This document shows, piece after piece, positions 1 to 11,770 of a DNA stretch of 64,000 nt (its first letter is position 1; every line of letters begins with the position of its first letter). Location: assembly GCF_021462225.1 (NCBI RefSeq), contig NC_061798.1, positions 18,808,820 to 18,872,819 of the forward strand. The letters run 5' to 3'. The notes under the pieces are model-generated. The model made no database searches. It was not told where the DNA came from and was given only the letters and a program-made list of their open reading frames with translations. A program made the position numbers and the translations under genes. The stretch comes from Girardinichthys multiradiatus (taxonomy: Eukaryota; Chordata; Actinopteri; Cyprinodontiformes; Goodeidae).

Positions 1-1000
1 AGGTCAGGGAGGAGGTTGTGGAGATGTTTAAAGCAGGATTAGGTTATCAGACAATCTTTTCCAGGCTTTACATTTTTCCATGGAGCACTGATCAATCCAT
101 CATCGGCAAACCTACCAAGACATATACATCCACCTTAAATGGCAGGCCGGGGAAGGAGAGCATTACTTTAAGAAGCAGCTAGGATGCACATTGTTACTCT
201 GGAGGAGCTGCAGAGATCCACAGCTCAGGCGGGACAATCTAACAACACGACAGCTATTTGCCGTACCCTCTACAAATCTGGGCTTTATGGGAGAGTGTTC
301 ATAAGAAGCCATTATGGTGCTGTTTGTAGTTCACTACAAGCCACGTAAAAACACAACAAACGTGGGAGAAGAAGCTTTGAAAATTAACTTCTTGGCCTAC
401 ATGCAAGGTGAATAACTAACACTGCACATCACCCTAAACACACCATTCCTGCAATGAATCGTGGTGGCAGCATCATGCTGTGGGGATAGGGAAGCTGCTT
501 GGAGTTGATGGGTAGTTGGATAGGGCTAAACACAGGACAATCCTGGAAAAAACCTGTTAGAGGCTGCAAAAAACCAAGACTGGGATGGAAGTTTATCTTC
601 CATCAGGACAGCGATTCTTAAAAAATAGCCAGAGCTGCAAAGGAATGGTTCAGATCATAGTATATTCACAGGATTGGATGGCCCAGTTAAAGTTTAATCC
701 TAAATCTAATTGAGAATCTGGGGCAAAATTTAAAAAGTGATATTGACAGACATTCTCCATCTGGTCTGACTGAGCTTGAATTATTTGGCAAAGAATAACG
801 GGCAGAAAATTCTGATTTTAGATGTGCAACACTAGACATATCAAACGTTGCAACTGAATACAAATGTACATCACTTTTCAGATTTTAATTTAAATGAAAA
901 GATAAAAACATGCATCTTTTTTCCTAAGCTTTGCAATTATTTATTACTTTGTGTTGTTATATCACTTACAATCCCAATAAAATACGTATATAATAAGTTT
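1..1000 (+). mobile_element. Decayed Tc1-like transposon
   Basis: Transposase blocks appear in order but in shifting frames: GTGGTGGCAGCATCATGCTG at 461, the WP-SQ/NP-IENLWG block at about 675-725, and the PSGLTELE helix at about 757-780. The 3' end spacer CACTTACAATCCCAATAAAA lies at about 963. The left end is probably outside the window. Confidence 0.75.
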
Positions 1001-3100
1001 GTGTGTGCATTGTGATGGGCATGACAAGACACTGTAATCTTCATCAGGCCTCGTACACCTAAAGAGGCATTCATATTTTAAATCTGTCCTCTGTTTATGT
1101 GCAGTTTGTTCACCTAAGACCTCCACACAATGGCAGGAAGGATGCATCATGGTAAACACTAAAATATTTTTTGTCTCATTGCCTTGTATGCTCTTGATTC
1201 CCCCTGCCATCCTACATGTTTGCAATGACGTGTTTTTGTCCTCTCTCTGCAGGACTGAGGTTTGGATACCAGCAGCCATGGGATAAACATGCTTCATCCA
1301 AGATTCCACCTTGTAGAACCCCAGTCCTATGTAAATAGTAAATTAAGAACTTATACGAGTTGTTTTGAATCAAATGCAACTTCTGAAATCTATTTGAAGC
1401 TCTGAAACAGAGCAAATCATCCCCATACAAGCAGCACTAAAGGTAAAAAGACTGCATGGAGGAGCTGAAGATGGGGATGATTCGTGCACACAGGAATTAA
1501 AAGGAGATTTTAAAGGAGTTTTCACAGCTGCAGCTTCTAATAGCTGCATGGAAGGATTCTGTCTGAAGATTAAAGAAGTTCCTGAAATGCACTGCATGCC
1601 GTTTCCCTTCTTATGGGACACTGGCTTGCCTAAAAGTATTTGATTTAGTATTTGTGTGTATTGAATCATTTCAGTAGTCAGCACTTTGCTCAGTGTTTAA
1701 TGGACCCTGCTCTAAACTACAGAAACTTTAGTGAATAGTTTTCTGTGGGGTGACAGCATCGTGCCATGGATTTGTAAAGTTTAAAAAGCTCATCAGTGAC
1801 AAGAAAGGGTCCAAAAACACTGATGTGGTATGTATTCCAAATTCAGCTTGAAGCACTTTAATCATCATGAAACACAGATGAATTTCATTTCAGCTTTTTC
1901 ATTTTGTTCATCTTGTTTTAATTGTGAGGGAACAACTGGAGAGAATTGCACAATCGTGTTCGTAAGTTTTATTTTCCTTTAATTTGAATACTAATGTTTC
2001 CTTTGGTGAAATCAAGCCAGTTACGACAGAAGTTTTGGCGTACGATGATCCTTGGATATTGCCTAATTCCACATTCAACCGTTTGTTTTAAAGCAATTTC
2101 TCAAGTGCCATAATTAGCTGCATGCTGATTCCCCTCGGTGTCACTTAACAGCATGTGGATACGATTTACAGCCAACTTGACGTGCAGCGCAGGAAACGTT
2201 CTCAAAGCTCTCCAGCTTTTCCACCAGCAGCTTTGGTTAATGAGAGAATTGAAATCAGACGGCACCAGGAAACAGTATATTATTATTTTCAATAAAAGCT
2301 TCTAATGATTGTCTGTGTTTGCTAGTCACACTATTTCTCACCACCTAGTGCCACATTTGCGATTCCTACATACATTCTATGCTAATCGTTTTTGTTTCCT
2401 TGTAGATGTTGACAGTCTTCTTGAGAAAAAGTAAATACTCCCTCGCGCATCTCCAAGATGTTGACAGATGGGACAGAAATAGACACAAAGTGTCATAAAA
2501 TTAGCAAGATACTTAGTTTTGTCCGCAGCAATTCTGCATTTTGATTTAGATCCCAATATAAAATGTTGTGTCTTTTTAATCATAATAATTAATACCCTTC
2601 AAGGGCTAGATGATTTCTTACATAAATGTGATTTGAAAGAGGGTGTATTTTCTTTTTACAGAGACTACATTGTAAAAGATCTAAATATATACACAAATCT
2701 GAATAAATGCCTCCTTGTAATTTTCTTGTTTTTAATTTTTATTTATATATGGTGTTATTGAGAGGGACTAGAATGTAGACAGGAAGCTGAAAAAGAACAG
2801 GTTATAAATATTTCTGATCAAAATAAAACTAAGAGCATAGCAGGATAGCAAAACACCAAATGAGACTGAGCCAGGTCAATCAAGGTAATTTTTGGGGTTT
2901 TACAGATAAATATAAAGTAGAACATTATTGACAAGTAGAAGGAAAATGATACATGATTTCTACCAGCTTTACACTTATAGATACTGATATTTTAGCAGAA
3001 ATGTATTTTTTGCTAAATGGCTCCAGCTCAATCACATTGGATGAAGAGCATGCTATGATCATCTGGATTTCTTATGGTTTTCTTTCAGCAATGACTCTTC
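1001..3100. other. Intergenic, nothing recognised
   Basis: No coding frame with family similarity, no tRNA and no clear repeat family were seen. The short open frames here look like chance. Confidence 0.6.
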
Positions 3101-3790
3101 TATAACCCATCCTTAAAGGCCAGATTTGTGTTCCCACAATTATTTATCCACCCTGGGGATAAATAATTAATAAGCACAAGTGGACTCTGTTTACTAATTA
3201 GGTGACATCTGAGGGCAAGTGGTGGGACCGGATTTTATTTATGAGTGTCAGATTACAGAGGGCTGAATACATATGCAAGCCACACTCTTCAGGGTTTTCT
3301 TTTTGTTTTTTTTTGTAAAAAATAAAAACGGATACACTACCAGTCAAACCTTTGCACCGACCTTTGTCATTCAATAGCTTTTCTTTATTTGTATTACAAC
3401 ATATCTCCTATATTGTAGATGCATGATGAAGACAACAAAACTATGAAGGTAAATTTATGGAATTATTTTGCAAGCAAAAAAGTATTTGTTAAATAACTCA
3501 AAACATCTTACATATTTTAGATTCTTCAAAATAATCCCTCTTTGCTTTGAGTACTGCTTTGCACACTCTTGGCACTCTCTTTGTGAGCTTCCTGAGGTAG
3601 TCACCTGAAATGGTTTTTCCAACAGTTCCCAAAGGTAGGAATAAAAATAAAGAGTAAACCATTGTATGAGAAGGTGTGTACAAACCTTTGACTGGTAGTG
3701 TGTGTGTTCTTTCTGTTAGTTTATCTCATAAAAGCCCAACAAAACAAACTTGTATTTGTGGTTGTAATGTGACAAAATATAAATAAATTA
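3101..3790 (+). mobile_element. Tc1-like 3'-end remnant split by a MITE
   Basis: The flanks 3101-3334 and 3703-3790 read together as the 3' portion of a Tc1-like copy: TGAATACATATGCAAGCCAC before the insertion, then GGTTGTAATGTGACAAAATA after it. The MITE at 3335-3700 interrupts it, so this element is the older of the two. Confidence 0.6.
3335..3700 (-). mobile_element. 366-bp MITE derived from a DD38E Tc1-like element
   Basis: The ends CACTACCAGTCAAA and TTTGACTGGTAGTG are inverted, and TA precedes the left end. On the - strand it still encodes a degenerate copy of the last ~40 transposase residues (KTISGDYLRKLTKRVPRVCK), parallel to residues 318-337 of the transposase at 6520-7578. It is therefore an internal-deletion derivative of that family. 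Confidence 0.8.
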
Positions 3791-5035
3791 GTTTTATTAT
3801 TTTACTTATTTTCTTTTAGCTCCCTTTGTTTTAAAACATGTTTTGCTATTTTCTTACTGAAATATCTCAATCACTGCTAGAAAAACAAGTAATCATAATA
3901 GCTTGGCTTGTATTTGCTTATTAGTATGTTTACCAAATGAATCTATATTCCAATGATTTTGTGGGTCATTTTTCTTAAAAATGGTACATGAGCTGTATTG
4001 CTTTAGGGGATTACTAAGTGTGAAACAATGCCCTCCCACTCCACCTAGTGTTTGAAACGAGTATTTACTGCCATTCACAGTGTCATGCTGCTGTTCTAAC
4101 AACAAATGACATATTGGTCAAATACGGTCATGGAATCAAAGCTAGTTCCTCACATTAATATATGGCATGTTATCTATTTGGTATAAGAAAATAAAAATCA
4201 ATTGATTGTGAAATGTAAGGGGGAAACAGATATATAAAAAACTGGTTGCTATTAAAGATTTATAAAACCTATGGCCCAGAAATCAGAACTGCATTCTCCC
4301 TATGCTTTTCTGTTTCACTTCTCTGATCTGCAGCTATTTATCTGGCAGAGAGGAAGTGGTTAAAGGTTGATCTATGGGGGAAAGCCACATAGATGCTATT
4401 TTTATTCAGCCTGTTTAAGAAATGTAACTGCATAGACTTTTTTTTGACAGACTTACACAGACAGTCATTAGTAGCGATACATAATGTGAATAAAGCTTAT
4501 CTGTTTAGTTGTGCTATCGGGGGATTGATTGTAAACTTAAGCTTTGACCTTTGACCGGGGTGCCTCAGTGTGAGTTCTGTTTCTTTTCTGACCTCTAAAG
4601 TGAATAATGGCACACCTTTTCAAACTGATGTAACATTATTCTCCTACTGATCTGACTTTCAGTCTTTGTAATATTTATACACACATATGTTGGTATACTG
4701 TTGGCCCTAAAATCTGTTGGAGCCACTCTCATTGTTTGAGAGCCTGTATCAGTTACAGCTACAGAGGTATGAATGGTTTGCTCTCTCTGGGTCAAAAATT
4801 TCAAGCTTCTTAGTGCAAGGGAGCAAAAGTCGCCTTAAGCCAAAAAAGACTTAAAAGGAAAGACAAAATACAAAAAAAGTGTGTTTAGTAAATGTAAAAT
4901 TTTATGGTAGGACTACTCTATTTGAATTGTTTGGCACTGTTACATGAATTATTGCAGTTTAAATTTAGTATGACCCATTTACAAACATCTCACTCTTGCT
5001 GCAAAGAGATTTCACCTCTCACACACACATTCAAT
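3791..5035. other. Intergenic, nothing recognised
   Basis: AT-rich sequence with short chance open frames only. Confidence 0.6.
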
Positions 5036-6205
5036 TCAATTCAGTTTTATTTATATAGCACCAATTCACAACACATGTCGACTCAAGGCACTTCACAAAG
5101 GGTTTGGAATGGGGTTGTTGGGGAGGTTAGAATAAACTACTGAGTGTTAGAGTTTGGCCATTTTTGATTGAGCTATGTGTAGGGGTACTAAGTAAAATAA
5201 TAAACTGATAAAGTTTGTCCATGTAGAGCCCACTGATGGCCATTGTTATACTAAAAACCACAAGGATTGGAGGTACCTCTCTCAGTCAGACTGATTATAA
5301 CCATTGGAAAAGAAAAGGGGTCGCACAGGTAGCAGAAATGGAGGGTGCGTTTGCATCTCAACTCTATGGGAAGGAAATGTAAATGTCAATGGATGTAGCT
5401 CCTTTAGTGGTTTCCTCTAGGAAGAAAAAACAGATAAACTCTAAGCCAGGTTTTAAGTTTAGAGTATGAAAGAGAGCACATACATTTAGTCACAGTAAAA
5501 GCTCATACTATGTCCAGGAGAAAAATAGGGCTAAACACTGAGAGACAAGTGTATCATCGGTAGAAGGTGAGCATTAAGTTGTTGGCAGCAGAAGCTTGTC
5601 TGCTGCCCCCTCTAGGAAGGTGTCACAGGTGTAGCTTCTAGGAAGAGAACAGAGAGAGAACATAAAGTCAAAAGCTGAAATAACAACAATAATAATAATG
5701 CAAAATTGGAGAGTAGTATGAGAATGTAGCAGATAGAGTGAAAGTGGTCATTATGTTCTCCAGCAGCCAAAATCTAAGCAGCATAACTACAGAGATAGAG
5801 TGGCTTAAGTTATCCTGAGCTAACTATAAGCTTTATCAAAAAGGAACGTTTTAAGCCTAGCCTTAAAAGTAGACAGGGTGTCTGCCTCACGGACTAAAAC
5901 TGGGAGCTGGTTCCACAGGAGATGAGCCTGATAACCAGTAAACCTGCAGTCTAAGAACGAAGTGCTCTGTTAGGAACGTATGGACCAATCAGATCTCTGA
6001 TGTAGGATGGAGCTAAATCATTAAGGGCTTTATATGTGAGGAGGAGAATTTTAAATTATATTCTGTATTTAACAGGGAGCCAATGAAGGGAAGCTAAAAT
6101 TGCAGAAATATGATCTCTCGTTTTAATTTTCATCAGAACTCTTGCTGCAGCATTTTGAATCAGCTGAAGGCTTTTAACTGCATTTAATGGACATCCTGAT
6201 TGAAA
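5036..6205 (-). mobile_element. L2-clade LINE, 3' fragment
   Basis: Read on the - strand, 5750-6205 encodes the C-terminal region of an L2-type reverse transcriptase polyprotein with stops (SLQLIQNAAARVLMK, HISAILASLHWLPVK, LTYKALNDLAPSYI). The 3' tail is an (ATTCA)n-like stretch at 5030-5045. About 135 bp (6069-6205) are nearly identical to 48600-48735 in the other L2 copy. Its upstream side is cut off exactly where the Tc1 element at 6206 begins. Confidence 0.8.
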
Positions 6206-7741
6206 AAAACTATAAATTAACACATGTGGAATTATATACTGAACAAAAAAGTGTGAAACAACTGAAAATATGTCTTATATTCAAGGTTCTTCAAAGTAGC
6301 CACCTTTTGCTTTGATTACTGCTCCGCACACGCTTGGCATTCTGTTGATGAGCTTCAAGAGGTAGTCATCTGAAATGGTTTTCACTTCACAGGTGTGCCC
6401 TGTCAGGTTTAATAAGTGGGATTTCAAGCCTTAAAAATGGGGTTGGGACCATCAGTTGTGTTGTGTAGGAGGTGGATAAAGTACACAGCTGATAGTCCTA
6501 CTGAATAGACTGTTAGAATTTGTATTATGGCAAGAAAAAGCAACTAAGTAAAGGAAAACGAGTGTCCATCATTACTTTAAGAAATGAAGGTCAGTCAGTC
6601 CGAACAATTGGGAAAACTTTGAAAGTGTTCTCAAGTGCAGTCACAAAAACCATTAAGCGCTACAAAGAAACTGGCTCACATGAGGACCGTCCCAGGAAAG
6701 GAAGACCAAGCGTCACCTCTGCTGCAGACGATAAGTTCATCCGAGTCACCAGCCTCAGAAATTGCAGGTTAACAGCAGCTCAGATTAGAGAACAGGTCAA
6801 TGGCACACAGAGTTCTAGCAGCAGACACATCTCTAGAACAACTGTTAAGAGGAGACTGTGTGAATCAGGCCTTCATGGTAAAATAGCTCCTAGGAAACCA
6901 CTGCTGAGGACAGGCAACAAGCAGAAGAGACTGGTTTGGGCTAAAGAACACAAGGAATGGACATTAGACCAGTGGAAATCTGGGCTTTGGTCTGATGAGT
7001 CCAAGTTTGAGATCTTTGGTTCCAACCACTGTGTCTTTGTGCGGCGCAGAAGAGGTGAAGGGATGGACTCTACATGCCTGGTTCCCACCGTGAAGCATGG
7101 AGGAGGAGGTGTGATGGTGTGTGGGTGCCTTGCTGGTGACACTGTTGGGGATTTATTCAAAATTGAAGGTATACTGAACCAGCATGGCTACCACAGCATC
7201 TTACAGCGGCATGCTATTCCATCCGGTTTGCATTTAGTTGGACCATCATTTATTTTTCAACAGGACAATGACCCCAAACACACCTCCAGGCTGTGTAAGG
7301 GCTATTTAACCAAGAAGGAGAGTGATGGGGTGCTGCGCCAGATGACCTGGCCTCCACAGTCACCGGACCTGAGCCCAATCGAGATGGTTTGGGGTGAGCT
7401 GAACCGCAGAGTGAAGGCAAAAGGGCCAACAAGTGCTAAGCATCTCTGGGAACTCTTTCAAGACTGTTGGAAAACCATTTTAGGTGACTACCTCTTGAAG
7501 CTCATCAACAGAATATCAAGAGTGTGCAGAGCAGTAATCAAAGAAAAAGGTGGCTACTTTGAAGAACCTAGAATATAAGACATATTTTCAGTTGTTTCAC
7601 ACTTTTTTGTTCAGTATATAATTCCACATGTGTTAATTCATAGTTTTGATGCCTTCAGTGTGAAGCTACAATATTCATAGTCATGAAAATAAAGAAAACT
7701 CTTTGAATGAGAAGGTGTGTCCAAACTTTTGGTCTGTATTG
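6206..7741 (+). mobile_element. DD38E Tc1-like transposon, nearly complete
   Basis: It encodes the transposase at 6520-7578 and has long inverted repeats. The surviving left arm, about 6206-6385, pairs with about 7474-7653; the right arm continues to the terminal TCCAAACTTTTGGTCTGTA and a TA at 7742. Roughly 100 bp of the left terminus is missing at the junction with the L2 fragment, so this copy could not transpose by itself in its present form. Confidence 0.85.
6520..7578 (+). pseudogene. Tc1/mariner transposase, DD38E type, frame open but natural start frameshifted
   Basis: DDE transposase that cuts and reinserts the element at TA sites. Residues ~1-110 form a paired-like, two-part helix-turn-helix DNA-binding domain. 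The catalytic triad is visible: D159 in WSDESKFEIFG, D249 in QQDNDPKHTS and E288 in SPDLSPIEMVWGEL. The last two are separated by 38 residues, not the usual 34, which places it in the DD38E ('Intruder') group rather than classical DD34E. The open frame spans 352 codons but begins at a TTG. The expected ATG at 6527 is in another frame and meets TAA after six codons, which fits loss of one A from the A-run at about 6534-6538. The next in-frame Met is residue 182, beyond D159. Confidence 0.9.
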
Positions 7742-7743
7742 TA

Positions 7744-8692
7744 TATGAGATATTTTGATCCATATTCTCATGACAACACACAGTTGGTGCACATTGTTTG
7801 GCTGAATATCCATGATGCCAATCTCCCATTTCCTCACACCTCAAACGCTTTCTAATGGATTCAGATTTGAGATAATTTGAGCTTTGTGACATGGTGCATT
7901 ATCCTGCTGGAAGTAGCCATCAAAACATGGGTGCACTGCTGTCATAAAGGAATGAACATGATCAGCAAAAATACTCCAGCAGGCTATAGAGTTTAATTTG
8001 CTGTTCAATAACCTGTTTAATAGACCTCACACCATTTTACCACCAGCCTAATACTGATCCAAGACAGGATGGATCCATGCTTTCATGATGCTTGTATTAA
8101 ATTCTGTACCTAATGCTGAATGTTGGAGGTGAAATCGAGATACATTTTTCCTGTGTGAATTGTAGCCATTTCATGTTCTTAGCTAATAGGTGAGGCACTT
8201 GGTGTGGTCTTCTGCTGCTGTAGCTGGCATGTTGGGTATTCAGAGATAGTATACTCTACACTCTGGCTGTGATTTGTGACTATTTGAGCTACTGTTGCCT
8301 TTTTATTATCTTAAACCAGTCTGCCCATAGTCCTCTAACATCAACAAGGCATCTTCGTCCACACTACTACCGCTTACTGAAAAGTGTTTTCTTTGTCAGA
8401 CCATTCTTTGTAAATATGAGAGATGGTAATGAGTGAAATCCCAGTTGGACAGCAGTTTTGGAAATACAGCAGCAGCTGTCTGACACCAATCACAATGCCA
8501 CGTTCAAAGTAACTTAAATCCCATTTCTTATTATTGTGTGCTCGGTTTAAACTTCATCAAGTCATCTTCACCCTGTCTATATGTGTAAATGCATCGTGTT
8601 GCTGTCATTTTATTTGGTGAGCTGCTATCTGGGTTTTGAAGCAATAGAACCGGCGTACTTAAGAACGTGGCCCAAGGGTGTATATACGTATC
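7744..8692 (-). mobile_element. Second, heavily decayed Tc1-like element of another family
   Basis: The sequence carries GTGACATGGTGCATTATCCT (7887), AGGATGGATCCATGCTTTCA (about 8068) and GTGGTCTTCTGCTGCTGTAG (about 8203). It ends near GTGGCCCAAGGGTGTATA. All match, by my recollection, the antisense strand of an abundant fish Tc1-like family. It abuts the DD38E element directly. The left terminus is missing. Confidence 0.65.
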
Positions 8693-10360
8693 AGTAAAAT
8701 ACAACTAAGACATTAATACAATAGGTAATAATAAATATGATAACTAAATACATTTTTTTTGCAAGATTTTTATGTTAACTCTTTGCACCTCTTTGAGAAG
8801 TCACAGCGTTATATACACCTTGTGTTGTCTGTATGTTATATTTGAGATGATAGCACACAGTTGGATCGGGGTCTGTCAGCTGGAGGATTTCTGCTTTTCT
8901 TCTTAGATATCAAATTGTTTCTAATGAGATCAAACTGTGTCGTTTATAAATCCAGACAAGTGTTTTAATGCAAGTGTATAATAAAGCTAAAGGGGATCAA
9001 GTAGGTAACTATATATAATGGTTACTAAGTTCAGTTCAGCTTGGATAAATTGATGTTTGGAAAATAATTTATGTGATTAAGATCTGTGCGTCTGTTTGTT
9101 ATATATGCCAAAAATAATAAACAAGCCATTACTTAAAAAACAAATGGCATTGTAAAGCGAAATTTCATTTAACCAGTAAAACCAAAGTTGCCTAAAAGAG
9201 AAGAATTTCCATTGCCAGTAAAATAAATAGCATAACTATCATTTGACTTATGAGGAGTGCTGAATAAAGCCATATCCAAAAGAGGTGGCCCAAGTGAAAG
9301 TGAAGTCTACATCTGCTCAGACACTAGAGTTCAGGTCGATCAGAATGTAACATTCTAAGGGAAACCTTAATTTCAAAGCATGTTTACAGAGTCATACTTT
9401 ATTCTTAGTCAAATCATTTCTGTTATTTTTGTATGAGCTTGGGTCACTTATTCACTGTAACTGTTTGTAAGCAGATAAATACATATTATGATTTTTTGTA
9501 ATTATGGTACTCTCTTTGTACTCGGAAGTCAGGTTTTCTAAGTTCCTAACTGGAATTTCAAAAAGTACCGGAATTAGATGCTTTAACTGGGAAAGTCGAA
9601 GGTAACTGAGCAGCCCCGAGTTTTTCAAGACAGTGAAAGTCACAGGTATGGACTATTTAGTACCACTTTTGATGGTTTGTATCTCAATAAACCAGTGGCA
9701 CAAATACAGCAGTATTGTACAACCATTATTTGTGAATATGTTCCTTCAGTGTTTCATTGAATAAAATAGAAAGAAATACGGTGTTATGTACTTATATTGC
9801 TACTAGTCAACACCACAACTCTGACTAAATCCCACTGCTTTCCCAACTCACATCAAGTTCAGCTCAGGTGTGAAATCATTGCCAAAGCCAGGCTCTGACT
9901 TTCGAGACAAAAGCATCAAAAGCAGCATCAGTGGCAGCAGAAGTTTTCAGAAAGAGAATGGATCGGCAATTACCGGAAAATTAACAGAATAAAGCAGCTT
10001 ATACAATCATATCCAATAAATTAGAATATGTGGTCCGATGAGCTTTTTGTGTAGGACTTAAACTTTTGAAAAAAATATTTAGGGTAGTACTGAAAATGCT
10101 TTTCATTAAGCCAACATTTTATAAAATGGTTTGTATTGGGCTGATGTAATATTCAAATCTTAAATCGTGTTTTCATTAGCTGTAAGCAGAAAATCATCAT
10201 AATTAACTGAAATAAAGTCTCTGTGTAGTTAATCTATGCAATGTATTTTACATAGTGAGACATAAATAAACGATTGAACTACTGAATATATATATATATA
10301 TATACATATAGGGTTGCCAAATAAAATTCTACTTCAGGTTTCATTCAACTGCATGTCCAA
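8693..10360. other. Intergenic, nothing recognised
   Basis: No exon-like frame. A short (TA)n run lies at about 10286-10304. Confidence 0.6.
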
Positions 10361-10363
10361 CTA

Positions 10364-10993
10364 CGGAGCCCGCGAGGGGACATGGGGGATTTTTTTTTCT
10401 TCTTTTGCGTCCCCACGCAATACTTTTGCGTTCACTTGCAAAAGTTGTTAATCACCTTGAGAAAGCTGTGCATTTTGGAACAGCAACACAGATTAAAAAC
10501 TGCTCACAAAACAAAACACTGATATGGCATTGATATGGTTTATTTGTCATATGCAGGTTAACATGCAGTCAACAATGCGATTAAATGCTTGGGATAAGAA
10601 GAACCGTTCAAATCACGATAAAAACAAAAGCACTAATGGTGTGCAAAAAAAAAAAAAAAGTACACATCATGCAGCAGTAATAAGCAAATAAAGTTTCACA
10701 GATGTGGTTTTTATTATTGTCCAGAGTTCAGTAGTTTGACGGCTTGTGGATGATAACTGTCTTTAAGTCTGATTGAAGATCATTTTATTTAACGCCGATA
10801 TCAAATTAAAACTCAATAAATCTCAAAAACGGGTGTAGTGTTTGTTCCATTTTTGCAGTTATCTGGTTTGGAAACTATCCCACAAAGTATTGCGAGATAA
10901 CGGAAAGACTATTGCGTGAGAACGCAAAAAGTATTGCGTGGAGACGCAAAAAAAAAAAAAAAGAAATTTCCCCATGTCCCCTCGCGGGCTCCG
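10364..10993. mobile_element. 630-bp non-autonomous element with ~85-bp terminal inverted repeats
   Basis: The left end CGGAGCCCGCGAGGGGACAT is mirrored exactly at the right end, and the inverted similarity continues inward for about 85 bp through an A/T-run and a GCGT/ACGC-rich block. TA flanks both ends (10362-10363 and 10994-10995), which suggests a 2-bp TA target duplication. The interior has no transposase frame. The superfamily is unresolved. Confidence 0.8.
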
Positions 10994-11469
10994 TAGTACC
11001 GTATCCAACAACATGAATGATGATCAACACAAATTTTAAACGTATGATTCAAAACCCAGATACACAAATATATTCCAGAAACTATACAGATCGACAAGCA
11101 AACTAAAGGCCTGATACCTTTAGAGTGGCAAAGCTGTAATTTGAGCTGCTTGGATGGTTTCTCTAACAGAACTTCCCACTTCCTGCAAACGCAACATGAC
11201 AAAGTTCCGACTGTTCATCTCCAGGGGAAATTAGGTGAAAGGTGCCTTGGATGAAGACTTCTGCACATTAGCTCATGGTAACTACAACCATCATATATTT
11301 ATGTTTTAAGAAAATTAGTGTTACATAATCTTAGCTTTATATTTAACGTGTCTCTAGCTTTTGACAATATGATGTGTGTGTTCTGTACTTAAAGCTAAAA
11401 AAAAAAAAAAAAAATGTGTGGCTGATCTCGTTTTTGTGCTGAGGCAAAGCACGCAGATTAAGCTCCATG

Positions 11470-11770
11470 ATTGGGCTGATTAATCGATCACATGGCCTCG
11501 CTGCATTAAAAAAATGACCCACCTGGCTGCATGCGCATCTATCGACAGCGGCAGTTCCTGTTAAATCTGTGCTGCTTGGGTTAATGATCTGCGGGTTATC
11601 TCGTACTTAGTACTCGAGCGTGGAGTTTGGAGTCTGCCCTCCCCTCAGATAAAGCAGAACACCAGAGGCTCTGGCTCGCTTTGCTTTTTCTTTTTGGCCT
11701 TTTCTTTGGTGCCACTTCAGCTGCTGTGTGGGTTTGGATCACCTGGCTGCAGGGGAGAGGAGGACGCACA
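11470..11770 (+). promoter_or_regulatory. Probable mttp proximal promoter and 5'UTR with HNF1-like sites
   Basis: Mammalian MTTP promoters depend on HNF1 and HNF4 sites close to the start. Here an inverted CCAAT box (ATTGG, 11470-11474) and two partial matches to GTTAATNATTAAC lie 180-300 bp before the ATG: ATTAATCGATCAC near 11479 (8 of 12 positions) and GTTAATGATCTGC at 11580 (9 of 12). No TATA box is evident. Site assignment is inference from a short consensus. Confidence 0.35.

Noticed and set aside
11627..11770. N-terminal extension of mttp exon 1 reading frame
   Set aside because: The frame opens upstream only through a TTG. The first in-frame ATG is 11771 and immediately gives a normal signal peptide.
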